64,000 nucleotides of DNA from Halorussus caseinilyticus. Lineage in GTDB: Archaea; Halobacteriota; Halobacteria; Halobacteriales; Haladaptataceae. The DNA is taken from the NCBI RefSeq assembly GCF_029338395.1, contig NZ_CP119809.1, positions 930,001-994,000 on the forward strand, read 5' to 3'. The notes under the pieces are model-generated. The model made no database searches. It saw only the letters and a list, made by a program, of their open reading frames with translations, and was not told where the DNA came from. Positions 1 to 9,700 of this stretch are shown here, in pieces. The stretch's first letter is position 1, and the number at the start of each line of letters is the position of its first letter. The position numbers were made by a program, and so were the translations under genes.

Positions 1-366
1 TACGCCGAGATTGCCGAACGGGCGAACGTCTCGAAGCCCACGGTCCGTAAGTATATCGAAAAGCTCGAAGACGAGGGGGTCATCGTGGGGTATTCGGCCG
101 AAATCGACCCGAAGAAACTATCGAGCAAGTCCATCGCGCTGGTCGGCATCGACGTAGCCAGCGAGCAGTACGTCGAAGCGACCCGCGACCTGAAGGAACT
201 CGAGGAGGTGGAGACGCTCTACTCGTCGTCGGGCGACCACATGCTCATGGCGGAGGTCCGCGCCGCCGACGGCGATGCCGTCGGCGAGGTCATCAGCGAG
301 AAGATTCTGGACATCGGCGGCGTGACCGCCGCCCATCCCTCGTTCCTCCAAGAGCGACTGAAGTAG
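1..366 (+). CDS. Lrp/AsnC-family transcriptional regulator, 5' end missing
   Basis: The open frame runs from the first base of the window, so the true start lies upstream; 121 residues are visible. They begin inside the DNA-recognition part of a helix-turn-helix (residues 1-25, ANVSKPTVRKYIEKLEDEG) and continue into the ligand-binding RAM domain typical of Lrp/AsnC proteins, ending in the family's usual short tail. Such proteins bind DNA as dimers or octamers and respond to amino acids. Neither target nor effector can be read here. An internal GTG at 85 could be taken as a start but would remove the DNA-binding helix. The next gene is convergent. Confidence 0.85.
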   Translation, partial: YAEIAERANVSKPTVRKYIEKLEDEGVIVGYSAEIDPKKLSSKSIALVGIDVASEQYVEATRDLKELEEVETLYSSSGDHMLMAEVRAADGDAVGEVISEKILDIGGVTAAHPSFLQERLK

Positions 367-493
367 GCGTCGGAGGTGTCCGGTTCGGAAGCGTCGGCTA
401 CGTTTCGAGTCCTTAGAGTCGTAGCCGTGGACAAAAACCACTATCTCTGAACCGAGAGAGACCGTACCGTGACAGTAAACGACCGGAGAGATA

Positions 494-680
494 GGGAGCT
501 AGCTACAGGCTTGAACCTATCGAGACCGCACTGCCCCACCGCGAACCGCCGCCGCGAACCACGCCCTCCCCAACCGACTCCTTCGTTCCCTGCGGTCGCT
601 CAGTCGTCCGCCGTCGGAAGCAAGTTCCGGCGACCTCGCGCGGATGGGCGCGGTCACGAGTGACCGCGCCCGCGCGCCGA
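494..680. repeat. GC-rich dispersed intergenic repeat, copy A
   Basis: This lies in the 397-base gap between two convergent gene ends, where no gene is seen. Copy A shares with the element at 39615-39755 a start containing GCTAGCT and CAGGCTTGAACC, a central CTCCCCAACCGA block and a terminal hairpin. The hairpin is a perfect 12-bp inverted repeat (646-657 with 660-671) with a 2-base loop, followed by CGCGCGCC. An AT-rich tract (690-740), T-rich when read on the minus strand, follows and probably ends the minus-strand aminotransferase transcript. Confidence 0.7.
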
Positions 681-763
681 CGTGGAACGATAAGAAATGC
701 TCTAAGAAACATCTAGATGGTCTAAAGAAATAAAATAATTGCTGAAACGCCGTCGCGCCGTCC

Positions 764-1921
764 TCAGTCCGCGGCCGAAATCTCGACGCGCTCCAAGGCG
801 CGCTGGATGCGCTCGGACGCCTCGGCCAGTCGCTCGGCGCTGTTGGCGTAGGAGACCCGCAGGCACTCCTCGGCGTTCGTCCCGAAGTCCGGGCCGGGGG
901 TCATCGCCACGCCCGCGTCCTCTAAGAAGAAGTCCGCGGCGTCGAAAGCGTCTCCCGGCAGGTCGCTCACGTCCACGAGCAGGTAGTAGGCTCCGCCCGG
1001 CGTGTACCCCATGCTCAAGCCCCAGTCCTCGACTTCGCTCACGAGGTAGTCCCGGCGCTCGCGGTAGGTGTCCCGGACCTCCGCGAGGAAGTCGTCGCCG
1101 GATTCGAGCGCCGCGACCCCGCCCGACTGGACGAAGTTTGGCGCGCAGATGAGCGTGTTCTGGGCGATGCGGTTGACGTGGCCGACGTACTCCTCGGGCG
1201 CGACCATCCACCCGAGTCGCCACCCCGTCATGGAGAACCGCTTCGAGAAGCCGTCTATCACGAAGGCGTCGTCGGTGTACTCCAGCACGGTGTGGTCCTC
1301 GCCCTCGTAGGTCAGGCCGTGGTACACCTCGTCGGAGAGGACCGTCGCGTCGGCGTCGTCGGCCAGCGCCACGAGTTCTTCGAGCGTCGAACCGTCCAAC
1401 ACCGCGCCGGTCGGGTTCGCGGGCGAGTTCAACAGTAGCGCCTCCGTCTCGGAACTCACCGTGCGCGCGAACTCGCCGACGCGCGGGCGAAAGCCCTCGT
1501 CGGCCGACAGCGGGACCGTCGAGATTCGACCCCCGGTCTGGCGGACGAAGTTCGGGTAGCAGGCGTAGTAGGGGTCGGTCAGCACCACCTCGTCGCCGGG
1601 GTCCACCAGCGCCGAGAACGCCAGAAGAAGCGCGGGCGAAGACCCCGAGGTGACGACGATTCGTTCGGGGGCCACGTCCACGCCGTACCGACGGTCGTAG
1701 TAGGCAGAAATCGCCCGGCGGAGTTCGGGTTTGCCCTTCGAGGAGGTGTATCCGGTCTCACCTGCTCGGAGCGCCGCGACTGCCGCCTCGGTCACTGCAT
1801 CCGGCGTCTCGAAGTCGGGTTCGCCTACTTCGAGGTGTACCACGTCGTCCATGCGGTTGGCCCGTTCGAGAACGTCCATCGCGGCGAACGGGGTCGTTCG
1901 AGTCGCGCGCTCCGAAGCCAT
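764..1921 (-). CDS. PLP-dependent class I/II aminotransferase
   Basis: A 385-residue fold-type I aminotransferase of the aspartate/aromatic group. The motif GFSKRFSMTGWRLGW (around residues 224-238) holds the probable PLP lysine, K227. NSPANPTGAV (165-174) and LSDEVYHGL (195-203) match the cofactor-binding segments of the family. The frame is open up to 2074, but the ATG at 1921 lies about 25 bases after a clear TATA-like box (minus strand, 1946-1953), so this start is preferred and the transcript is probably leaderless. It would transfer an amino group between an amino acid and 2-oxoglutarate; the substrate cannot be fixed from sequence. It stands alone, divergent from the SRPBCC gene. Confidence 0.88.
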   Translation of the reverse strand: MASERATRTTPFAAMDVLERANRMDDVVHLEVGEPDFETPDAVTEAAVAALRAGETGYTSSKGKPELRRAISAYYDRRYGVDVAPERIVVTSGSSPALLLAFSALVDPGDEVVLTDPYYACYPNFVRQTGGRISTVPLSADEGFRPRVGEFARTVSSETEALLLNSPANPTGAVLDGSTLEELVALADDADATVLSDEVYHGLTYEGEDHTVLEYTDDAFVIDGFSKRFSMTGWRLGWMVAPEEYVGHVNRIAQNTLICAPNFVQSGGVAALESGDDFLAEVRDTYRERRDYLVSEVEDWGLSMGYTPGGAYYLLVDVSDLPGDAFDAADFFLEDAGVAMTPGPDFGTNAEECLRVSYANSAERLAEASERIQRALERVEISAAD

Positions 1922-1943
1922 GTAAACAACAGAAGGGTACTCG

Positions 1944-1955
1944 GCATATAAACCT
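1944..1955 (-). promoter_or_regulatory. TATA-like promoter of the aminotransferase
   Basis: Read on the minus strand the site is GGTTTATATGCC. It lies about 25 bases before the chosen ATG at 1921, the spacing expected for a leaderless archaeal transcript. Confidence 0.6.
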
Positions 1956-2107
1956 TCGATGTGACAGTCAGTATTTGCCGCGCTCCCGAATCCGTCACAG
2001 TTTGTGGTCCCCCGACCGGACGCACGGAGCGGTTGCGAAACCGGGAAAGACGTGATACGCTCCCCGGACCGCAAGGATTGGGTTGGTAGAGACCAAACGC
2101 CCGACCG

Positions 2108-2593
2108 ATGGCTACCTATCAGCGCGAGGTCAGGGTTCGCGCGCCGCTAGAGGAGGTGTGGGAGTTTCACTCCCGAATCTCGGGACTGGAGGCGCTCACG
2201 CCCGACTGGATGAACCTCCGGGTCGAGGGGGTCCGCGGACCGGACGGGAGTAGTCGTGACGACGCCGAGGTGTTAGAGACCGGGACCGCGGTCCGGATGT
2301 CGATGCGACCGTTCGGCGTCGGCCCGCGCCAACGGTGGACCTCGCGCATCACCCGCCGGGAGGAGGGCGACGGTGCGGCCGTTTTCGAGGACGTGATGGA
2401 GGGCGGGCCGTTCCCGGAGTGGCACCACTCCCATCAGTTCTACGCAATCGCGGACGACGAGACCCTCCTCAGAGACCGCGTGGAGTACGAACTCCCGGTG
2501 GTCGGCGACCTGCTCGGACCGCTCGGGTCGATAGGCTTCGTGCCGATGTTCCGCGACCGACATCGCCGGACCAAGCGGATTCTGGAGTCGTGA
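2108..2593 (+). CDS. SRPBCC-family (START/polyketide-cyclase-like) ligand-binding protein
   Basis: A 161-residue soluble protein. It opens with a strand followed by VRAPLEEVWEFHSRISGLE, the beta-helix opening of the SRPBCC fold, whose members bind hydrophobic ligands in a deep cavity. A central strand series and the closing helix (FRDRHRRTKRILES) complete a single domain with no signal peptide or membrane segment. Members in haloarchaea are often annotated as polyketide cyclase or coenzyme Q-binding-like, but no catalytic residue is identifiable and no reaction is assigned. It is convergent with the TctA-like gene, whose 3' end is 7 bases away. Confidence 0.75.
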   Translation: MATYQREVRVRAPLEEVWEFHSRISGLEALTPDWMNLRVEGVRGPDGSSRDDAEVLETGTAVRMSMRPFGVGPRQRWTSRITRREEGDGAAVFEDVMEGGPFPEWHHSHQFYAIADDETLLRDRVEYELPVVGDLLGPLGSIGFVPMFRDRHRRTKRILES

Positions 2594-2600
2594 GTCCGAT

Positions 2601-3842
2601 TTAGAGACCCAGAATCAGCGGTCCGAGCAACACCCCCATCAGGTGGACTCGCCGGGCACCGAACTGGGCCGGGACGAGACCGACGAGCGTGGCGACGGCG
2701 AAGACTGCGACCCCGAGTACGCCCGCGAATAGAAAGCTCAACCCGGCCAGCAGGACGAGGACCCCCGTCGAGAGTCGAAACTGGTCTACGGTCCCGACCG
2801 TCCGGAGGTAGCGGTCCCCGACCACGAGAACGAGCAGGAAGCCAGCGATACCGGCGATTCCGGCGGTAGCGAGCAAGAGCGGGAGGTTGACGGGAGCGTC
2901 CGCTTCTTGGAGCGCGACCATCACGCCGGTCCGGGGCGTGCCGAGGGCGGCGAGCGCGAACAGCGCGAAAATCGTGTTCGCGGTGTTGACGCCGCTGGTC
3001 GCCACCACGAACCCGCGGGCGTCGGTCGAACCGGGGACGACCGCCAGCGCCAGCACCGCGGCGACGGCCGACGAGACGCCCGGCAGGTAGCCCACGACCG
3101 CACCCGCCACGCTCCCGGCGAGCGCCGTGACCGCGACGGTGCGTCGGGGGGCGGCTATCACCGGGTCGTCCTGTGCGGGGACGCCACCACCCGAGAGGGC
3201 TTCGAGCAGGACCGGCGCGCCGAAGAGTCCGGCGAACAGCGGCGTGAGCATCCCGCCCGCGTCGAGCGGTGCGGCCGGTGTCAAATCGAGCGTCGCGTGG
3301 CCGAGGGTCGCGCTCCCGGCGAACGCCGCCGCACCGCCGAGAGCGGCCCGGACGCTCCCCTCGGTGAGCAGGAGGAAGGCGACGACGACGCCGAGGACGA
3401 CCGGCAAGTGGGCGCGCACAACGGGGTAGGCGACGGTCATCCCGCGCGTGACGGGGACGGCCAGCGGGACCGCGAACGCCACGGCCAGTCCGCTCCCGAG
3501 CGCGGAGAGTCGGACCGCCTCCCGACCCCGCCCGGCGACGACGAGTCGGTGGCCGGGGAGCGCGGTGGCGGCCATCGCCGCGTCGGGGACCCCGAGCGCC
3601 AGCGCGGGCACCGCGTCGAGGAACGAGTGGACCACCCCCGCCGCGAGCATCGCCGCGCCGACGAGTCGTGGCGGACCGGGCACCGCGGGCGCGGCCGACG
3701 CCAGCAGGAGCGCGAGGTTGTTGACGTGCAGTCCGGGCGTGAGACCGCTGAGGGTGCCGAGCGCCACGCCGCCGAGGACGAACGCTAGTGCTGTGGCTGA
3801 GAATCCGAAGTTCATCCCGAGTCGGACGCCGAGCGCCTCCAT
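2601..3842 (-). CDS. TctA-like (COG1784-type) membrane permease
   Basis: A 413-residue very hydrophobic protein with about ten membrane segments. The N-terminal GTLSGLTPGLHVNNLALLL and internal VGYLPGVSSA repeat are the paired glycine/proline loops of the tripartite tricarboxylate transporter large-subunit superfamily; the archaeal group (COG1784) lacks the usual partners. No TctB or TctC gene is nearby, so it may work alone and its substrate is unknown. The start at 3842 is favoured over an in-frame ATG at 3815 because a TTTAAA box sits 27 bases upstream of 3842. Confidence 0.8.
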   Translation of the reverse strand: MEALGVRLGMNFGFSATALAFVLGGVALGTLSGLTPGLHVNNLALLLASAAPAVPGPPRLVGAAMLAAGVVHSFLDAVPALALGVPDAAMAATALPGHRLVVAGRGREAVRLSALGSGLAVAFAVPLAVPVTRGMTVAYPVVRAHLPVVLGVVVAFLLLTEGSVRAALGGAAAFAGSATLGHATLDLTPAAPLDAGGMLTPLFAGLFGAPVLLEALSGGGVPAQDDPVIAAPRRTVAVTALAGSVAGAVVGYLPGVSSAVAAVLALAVVPGSTDARGFVVATSGVNTANTIFALFALAALGTPRTGVMVALQEADAPVNLPLLLATAGIAGIAGFLLVLVVGDRYLRTVGTVDQFRLSTGVLVLLAGLSFLFAGVLGVAVFAVATLVGLVPAQFGARRVHLMGVLLGPLILGL

Positions 3843-4201
3843 CGGGGCACTTTGGTCCCGTGATGGGATTTAAAGGTTCGCGTCGGGGGCGTCTACGAAT
3901 CGCTGGCGAGGAATAGCAACTGCCACCGCCAAAATCGTCGGAGCAACCGTCCGGAAAGTCCTCGTCCGCTCACTTTACACCGTAGAAATCGGAGAAATCT
4001 GAAGCTCCTCGTCAGTTTCTCCGAATCGCGGTGCGGTTGCAGTCGCCGCCGACTCGAACCCTCTCTAAGAAAAATAGAAAAGCACATCTAAAAAATAAGA
4101 ATATTGCTCAAAACAACACAAAAGCACTTCTCTCCTAACGAGCCACACCGGTCGCTACCCGGTAGCGCGCGAAAGAAAAGTCGAGTTCTGAAGCGTCGAG
4201 T
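3843..4201. other. Intergenic region between the permease and the ribosomal operon
   Basis: No gene is seen in these 359 bases. They contain the minus-strand TATA box of the permease (TTTAAA, 3869-3874), an AT-rich stretch at 4064-4135 that is T-rich on the minus strand, and a short perfect inverted repeat (4153-4159 with 4161-4167) beyond the P1 stop codon. Confidence 0.6.
4171..4180 (-). terminator. Probable terminator of the L1-P0-P1 operon
   Basis: On the minus strand the sequence is CTTTTCTTTC, 21 bases after the P1 stop codon, followed by a 7-bp inverted repeat and further T-rich runs. T-rich tracts commonly end archaeal transcripts. Confidence 0.45.
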
Positions 4202-4546
4202 TTAACCGAAGAGTTCGCCGAGACCTTCGCCGCTGGCGTCGTCGTCCTCGTCGTCGTCTTCTTCCTCGGCGGCTTCCTCTTCTTCCTCGCCACCTTCGGC
4301 TTCCTCTTCGCCACCTTCGTCGGCACCGCCTTCGGCCGCGCCGCCTGCGGCGGCACCGCCAGCGGGCACTGCGGCGGCCTGCTCGACGGCCTCGTCGATG
4401 TCGACATCTTCCAGCGCGGCGACGAGCGCCTTGACGCGGGACTCCTCGACATCGACGCCAGCGGCGTCGAGTACGTTGGTGAGGTTCTCTTCGTTGATTT
4501 CTTCGCCCGATTCGTTCAGGATGAGTGCAGCGTAAACGTATTCCAT
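4202..4546 (-). CDS. rpl12: 50S ribosomal protein P1 (archaeal L12)
   Basis: A 114-residue protein that opens with [17 protein letters not shown], the dimerisation helix of archaeal P1, then an alanine/glycine-rich hinge (about 60-75), a long Glu/Asp tract (75-106) and the C-terminal GLGELFG tail that contacts elongation factors. It forms the ribosomal stalk as dimers bound to P0. It is the last gene of the L1-P0-P1 operon, 24 bases after P0. The acidic tract is long even for a haloarchaeon, and the P0 tail resembles it (ALGAMFG). Confidence 0.97.
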   Translation of the reverse strand: MEYVYAALILNESGEEINEENLTNVLDAAGVDVEESRVKALVAALEDVDIDEAVEQAAAVPAGGAAAGGAAEGGADEGGEEEAEGGEEEEEAAEEEDDDEDDDASGEGLGELFG

Positions 4547-4570
4547 GGTTAGTAGTTTGGGGGGAGTTTG

Positions 4571-5614
4571 TTATCCGAACATCGCGCCGAGCGCGTCGCC
4601 GCCGTCGTCGTCGTCGTCTTCCTCCTCGTCGTCTTCGGCGTCGGCTTCTTCCTCGGCGTCGGATTCGGTGTCTTCGTCAGTCGATTCGTCCTCGGAAGAG
4701 CCACCCGCCGCCGGAGCCTCTACGTCAGCAAGCTCCTCGGGCAGTGCCTCCTCGTCGTCGATTTGTGCAGCGAGCGCGCGAAGCTGTCCGTCGGCCTTGC
4801 TCACGAGGTCCGGCATTACGTCCGGACTCTCGATTTCGGCCTGCAGACCGAGGCTCTTGGCCTCGCCTTCGGCCTTCTGGACGAGCGTCGGCGTGGTCTG
4901 GGCGGTCGGATAAACCGCGTTGACCGAGAGGTTGCGGGCGCGGGCAGCGGCGGCCTCCACGTCCGCGCGGTACTCCTCCACGTCGATGGCGAGTTCGTCG
5001 GCCTCGAAGAGAACGCCGTCGGAGAAGACACCCTTGAGGTCGAGTCCCACTTCCTTCGGCTCCATGCCGAGTTCCGCGAGGACGTTCGCCACGTCTTCGT
5101 CCACTTCTTCGCCCTCTTCGGCGACCACGCTGTCTTCGGTGACGTGGATGGACCCTTCCATGATGCGGGCCGCGGCACCGATGGACTGGAGTTCGCCCAC
5201 GAACGGACCGGGGTCTACGCCCGTGTCGCCCTCGGTGACTACGATGTCGTTAGGTGCGACTTCGCCCGCACTGATGGGGGCGGGACTCTTCGACGCTTCG
5301 AGCTGTTTGTACAGTCCGAAGGGATTGTCGTTCGTCCCGATGAGTCCGACTTCGCCAGCCACGTACTCTTTCAGGTCTTCGACGCCCTCGTCTACTTGGT
5401 CGAGCGCGCGCTTGACGAGCGTGTTCCGGCTAATGCGGAGTTCGGCGCTTCCGTGAAGGTTGCGCCGCATCGTCTGAAGCTGACGGGACGGGATGCCCGC
5501 GACGTTGACGATGCCGACACTGCTGTAGCCTTCGATGAGGTCGGCGATGTCGTCGACTTCTTCTTGCTTCCACTCCGGGATGGTCTCGGTCTTCCGTTCT
5601 GCTTCGGCTGACAT
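4571..5614 (-). CDS. rpl10: 50S ribosomal protein P0 (L10)
   Basis: A 347-residue acidic ribosomal protein P0, the base of the stalk, which binds 23S rRNA and carries P1 dimers. The N-terminal part has the L10 fold ([20 protein letters not shown] around residues 21-40, and the RNA-contacting [19 protein letters not shown]). The C-terminal third holds the P1-binding helices, a Glu/Asp-rich tail and the ALGAMFG end that matches the factor-binding tail of P1. The start follows the L1 stop codon by one base, so the two are translationally linked. Confidence 0.97.
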   Translation of the reverse strand: MSAEAERKTETIPEWKQEEVDDIADLIEGYSSVGIVNVAGIPSRQLQTMRRNLHGSAELRISRNTLVKRALDQVDEGVEDLKEYVAGEVGLIGTNDNPFGLYKQLEASKSPAPISAGEVAPNDIVVTEGDTGVDPGPFVGELQSIGAAARIMEGSIHVTEDSVVAEEGEEVDEDVANVLAELGMEPKEVGLDLKGVFSDGVLFEADELAIDVEEYRADVEAAAARARNLSVNAVYPTAQTTPTLVQKAEGEAKSLGLQAEIESPDVMPDLVSKADGQLRALAAQIDDEEALPEELADVEAPAAGGSSEDESTDEDTESDAEEEADAEDDEEEDDDDDGGDALGAMFG

Positions 5615-5615
5615 G

Positions 5616-6254
5616 TTAGGCCACCTCCACGGCCGGTCCCATCGTCGTCTTGACGTAGACGTTGTCGATGTTGAGCGGCCCCTTCTCCAAGTTGGAGTGG
5701 AGTCGGCGGAGAATCACGTCGATGTTGTCGGCGATTTCCTCCGCGTCCATGTTCTCCGCGCCGACGCGGGTGTGGAAGGTGCGCCGGTCGCCACTTCGAA
5801 GCTGGACCGTGTTCTTCATCCGGCTAACGGTCTCGACCACGTCGTCGTCGGGTTGAAGCGGTTCGGGCATCTTCCCGCGCGGGCCGAGGATGGTACCGAG
5901 ATACCGACCGATGTCTTGCATCATGGACGCTTCCGCGATGAAGAAGTCGGTGTCGTCGGCGAGGTCCTTGGCCTCGTCGTCGTCGTCGCCGAGGTCTTCG
6001 AGGTCGTCGCCATCGAAAACTTCGTCGGCAACGTCTTCGGCGCGCAGGGCGGTTTCGCCCTCCGCGAACACGACGATTTTCGTCTCCTGTCCGGTTCCGG
6101 CAGGAAGGACGATACTTTCGTCTACGCGGTTCGACGGTTCGTTCAAATCGAGGTCGCGCAAGTTGATTGCGAGGTCCACCGTTTCGCGGAAGTTCCGCTC
6201 GGGTGCATCCTCGAGTGCGCGAGAGACTGCTTGCTCTATCTCCTGATCTGCCAT
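5616..6254 (-). CDS. rpl1: 50S ribosomal protein L1
   Basis: A 212-residue archaeal-length L1, which forms the mobile L1 stalk by the ribosomal E site. Characteristic segments include [15 protein letters not shown] near the N terminus and the MGPAVEV end. The start codon is preceded by a strong Shine-Dalgarno (GGAGGTGA on the minus strand, 5 bases away), unlike the many leaderless genes nearby. It is the first gene of the operon; rpl11 is not adjacent. In methanogens L1 represses its own mRNA, and the long leader here would leave room for a similar site, but none was identified. Confidence 0.97.
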   Translation of the reverse strand: MADQEIEQAVSRALEDAPERNFRETVDLAINLRDLDLNEPSNRVDESIVLPAGTGQETKIVVFAEGETALRAEDVADEVFDGDDLEDLGDDDDEAKDLADDTDFFIAEASMMQDIGRYLGTILGPRGKMPEPLQPDDDVVETVSRMKNTVQLRSGDRRTFHTRVGAENMDAEEIADNIDVILRRLHSNLEKGPLNIDNVYVKTTMGPAVEVA

Positions 6255-6410
6255 TGTTCACCTCCGTAGTACGCAGGACGCTCCTACGGGTCAGTGAAAC
6301 AGGTTACTGTCCGTCGTCGCCGTCGTCGCAGGCCACCAACACGGCGGTCCGCGACAGAACGACAGTTGACAGTAGACGCCTGTCTCGTTCCGGAAAGATG
6401 GTCATGTGGA

Positions 6411-6420
6411 ACTTAAACCC
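6411..6420. promoter_or_regulatory. Possible bidirectional TATA element (rpl1 operon and small membrane protein)
   Basis: ACTTAAACCC reads as TTTAAG on the minus strand. On the minus strand it would start an rpl1 transcript near 6387 with a leader of about 130 bases. On the plus strand it lies 28 bases before the ATG at 6445, the leaderless spacing. Confidence 0.45.
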
Positions 6421-6444
6421 GTCGAAGCAGTAGCGAGCGCGGGA

Positions 6445-6672
6445 ATGTGGGCCACGGAGGGCGGCCGTAACCCGTTAGGTCGCCAGTCCCGAATCGTCGC
6501 CGTGGCCGAATCAGTCGTCGCTCGGGCCGTCGAGGCTTCGCTCGCGCTCGCGGGGTTCGCGGCCTTCTACGGTCTCGAACGACTCGCCCGCGAGTCCCGG
6601 AGTCCCGAGACGGTCGGCGGCGCGCGAACCGAGACCACCGCGGGCTACGCGGCGGTCCTGCTGTTGGTGTAG
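6445..6672 (+). CDS. Small predicted membrane protein, unknown function
   Basis: A 75-residue frame divergent from the ribosomal operon. It has one clear hydrophobic helix (about residues 25-40, ASLALAGFAAFYGLERLA) flanked by arginines and a short hydrophobic C terminus. No family is recognised. Support for a real gene is the TATA-like element 28 bases upstream of this ATG and codon use like that of neighbours; the longer frame from 6406 would start before the likely transcription start. Confidence 0.4.
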   Translation: MWATEGGRNPLGRQSRIVAVAESVVARAVEASLALAGFAAFYGLERLARESRSPETVGGARTETTAGYAAVLLLV

Positions 6673-6788
6673 TCGCGCGGTACTGCGTGGCGAGTTTTAC
6701 GTGCGCGCTAGACCACCTATTTATGTACGGAGACGCCGCAGTTTCCGTTGACGGAAGCACTTATGTTCGACTGTCCACTGAAACTCAC

Positions 6789-9700
6789 ATGGACGCCGCG
6801 GACGCTCTCGCCGACACTATCGCCGTTTTCGACGGCTCTGACGCTCCTGCTACCCCGTACACGACCAACGAAGTCGCCGACGCTCTCGACTGTTCGCGCC
6901 GGACCGCGTACAACCGCCTCGAACGACTCGTAGAGCGCGACGACCTCGAAACCAAGAAGGTCGGCGCGCGCGGCCGGGTGTGGTGGCGACCGCCTGCCGA
7001 CTCCGACGCCGCGTCCGACCTCCGCGAGAGCAAGCGGCGCTTCCGGTCGCTCGTGGAGGCCGTAGACGAGTACGCCATCTTCCGACTCGACCCGAAGGGT
7101 CGAGTCGTGAGTTGGAACGAGGGGGCCGAGCGCATCAAGGGGTACGACCGCGAGGAAATCCTCGGGGAACACGTCTCGACGTTCTACACCGACGAGGACG
7201 CCGCTGCGGGCGTTCCCGACCGGAACCTCGCCGACGCCGCCGACCGCGGCACCATCGAGCAAGAGGGGTGGCGCGTCGGGGCCGACGGGTCGCGGTTCTG
7301 GGCGCGGGTCACGCTCTCGGCAATCCGCGACGACGGTGAACTCGTCGGTTACGCCAAAGTCGTCCGCGACATGACCGAGGACCGCTACGCCGAGACCGAG
7401 CGCCGACTGCTCTACTCGACCACGCACGCTATCGCCGCGGCCGACACGTTCGAGGATGGTCTGTGCGCCACCCTGCGGGAGGTGTGTGCGGCGACCGACT
7501 GGGAGTTCGGCGAGACGTGGATTCCCGACGACGGCGGCGTCCTCGAACGCGCCTCGGCCGACTACGCCGAAGACGGGACCCTCGAACCGTTCGGAACGGT
7601 CTCGGAGTCGTTCACCTTCGAACGCGGCGAGGGTCTCCCCGGTCGAGTGTGGGAGTCGGGCGACTCGGAGTGGATTCGAGACGCCGCGACCGCCGGGGAG
7701 GAGACGTTCGTCCGGACCGACGAGGCCGACCGACACGACATCGGGTCGGCGCTCGCCGTCCCAATCACGACCGAAGGCGGCGTCGTGGCGGTTCTGGTCC
7801 TCGCCATGACCGACTCGCGGCCGCCCGACGAGCGGATGGTCGAACTCCTCACGTCGGTCGGCGTCGAACTCGGCGAACTGGTCGAACACCAGCGAGCGAC
7901 CGCCGCACTCGCCCGCGAGAAGGAACTCACCGAGCGGATTCTGGCGGCGAGTCAGACCGGCATCGCGGTGTTCGACGCGGACGGGAGCGTCGTCAGGTCG
8001 AACCGCCGGATGTCCGACATCGTGGGCGTCTCGCACGCCGAGATGGAGCGGTACACCGCGGGCGAACGGGAGATGACGAACGAGAGCGGCGAGACGGTCC
8101 GCTTGGAGAAGAAACCGGTCCGAGAGGTTCTCGAAACCGGCGAGTCCGTCACCGAGCGCGAAGTCCGAATCGAACTCCCGAACGCCGAGAACCGGTGGGT
8201 GTCTGTCACTGCGGTCCCCCTCGAAGACGAGGACGGCGAGTTAGAGCGAGTCGTCGCCACGGCCAACGACGTGACCCGACTCAAGCGACAGACCCAACGC
8301 CTCGAACGCCAGCGCGAGGACCTGCGCCGCGAACTCGACGACGTGTTCGAGCGAATCGACGACGCCTTCTTCGCGCTCGACGAGAACCTGCAGTTCACCT
8401 ACGTCAACGAGCGCGCGGAGTCGCTACTCGATGTCGAGACCGCCGACGTACTCGGCGGTCACGTCTGGAACGAACTCGAACCCAGTTCGGCGGCGCAGGC
8501 GGCCTTCGAGGAGGCGCTGGCGACCCAAGAATCGACCGTCTTCGAGGGGTACTACGAACCGCTCGAAACGTGGTTCGAGACCCACGTCTACCCATCCGAG
8601 TCCGGTCTCTCGGTCTACTTCCAAGACGTGACCGAGCGCAAGGAGCGCGAACGCGAGTTAGAGCAGTACGAGCGCATCGTGGAGACGGTAGACGACGGCG
8701 TCTACGTACTCGACAACGACTCGCGGTTCGTGACGGCCAACTCCGCCTACGAGGAGTTGACGGGGTACTCCGCGGACGAACTCCGGGGACGGAGCGCCTC
8801 GATACTCGCCACGGACGACGCGACGCTCCACCGGGCCGAGCGAATCCACGAGGGTCTCGTGACCGGCGACGAGGAAACCGGAAGAATCGAGACCGAAATC
8901 GAACGAAAGGACGGCCAGCGGATTCCCGTCGAGACCCACTTCGCCCCGTACGACCTCGGAGACGACGTGGGCCGGGTCGGGGTGTTGCGCGACGTGACCG
9001 AGCGACGACACCGCGAGCGAGAACTCGAAGAGTACGAGCGCATCATCGAGACGGTGGACGACGGCGTTTACGTGGTGAACGACGACGGCGAGTTCGTGCT
9101 GGTCAACGACGCCTACGCGGAGATGCTGGGCTACGACCGCGAGGAACTGCTCGGATGCCACGTCTCGCTGGTGGCCGACGAGGAGACCCTCGAACTTGCG
9201 AGCGAGATAGACCGAGAAATCGAAACCAGCGACGACCGAGTGACCGCCGAGGCCGACCTGCTCACCAAAGACGGCCGACGCCTTCCCACCGAAGCGACGT
9301 TCTCGAACCTCCCCTCGGACGACGGAGTACACCGCGTCGGCGTGGTCCGGGACGTGACCGACCGAAGGAAGTTCGAGGAGACGCTGAAGGCGCTACACGA
9401 CTCGGCGCGCCAACTGCTCGGCGCGGGGTCGGCGGCCGAAGTCGGCGACATCGTGGTTGGGACTGCCACAGACGTTCTCGACCTGCCGGGCGTCGTCGTC
9501 TACCGACACGACGCCGACGATGGACTGCTCGTCCCGGCCGAGCGGTCGGTCGTCGCCGACTTCATGCGCCGGGAGTTCCCGGAAGTCCCGGCCGACGCCA
9601 CCAGTATCACCGGGAGCATCTTCGCGGACGGCGACCCCGCCCACTACGACGACATCTGCGAAGTGGCGAACCTGAGCGTGGACCCCGAACACACCGAGAT

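Noticed and set aside
3893-4087. 64-codon minus-strand frame downstream of P1
   Set aside because: It lies in AT-rich terminator-like DNA with no promoter or recognisable product.
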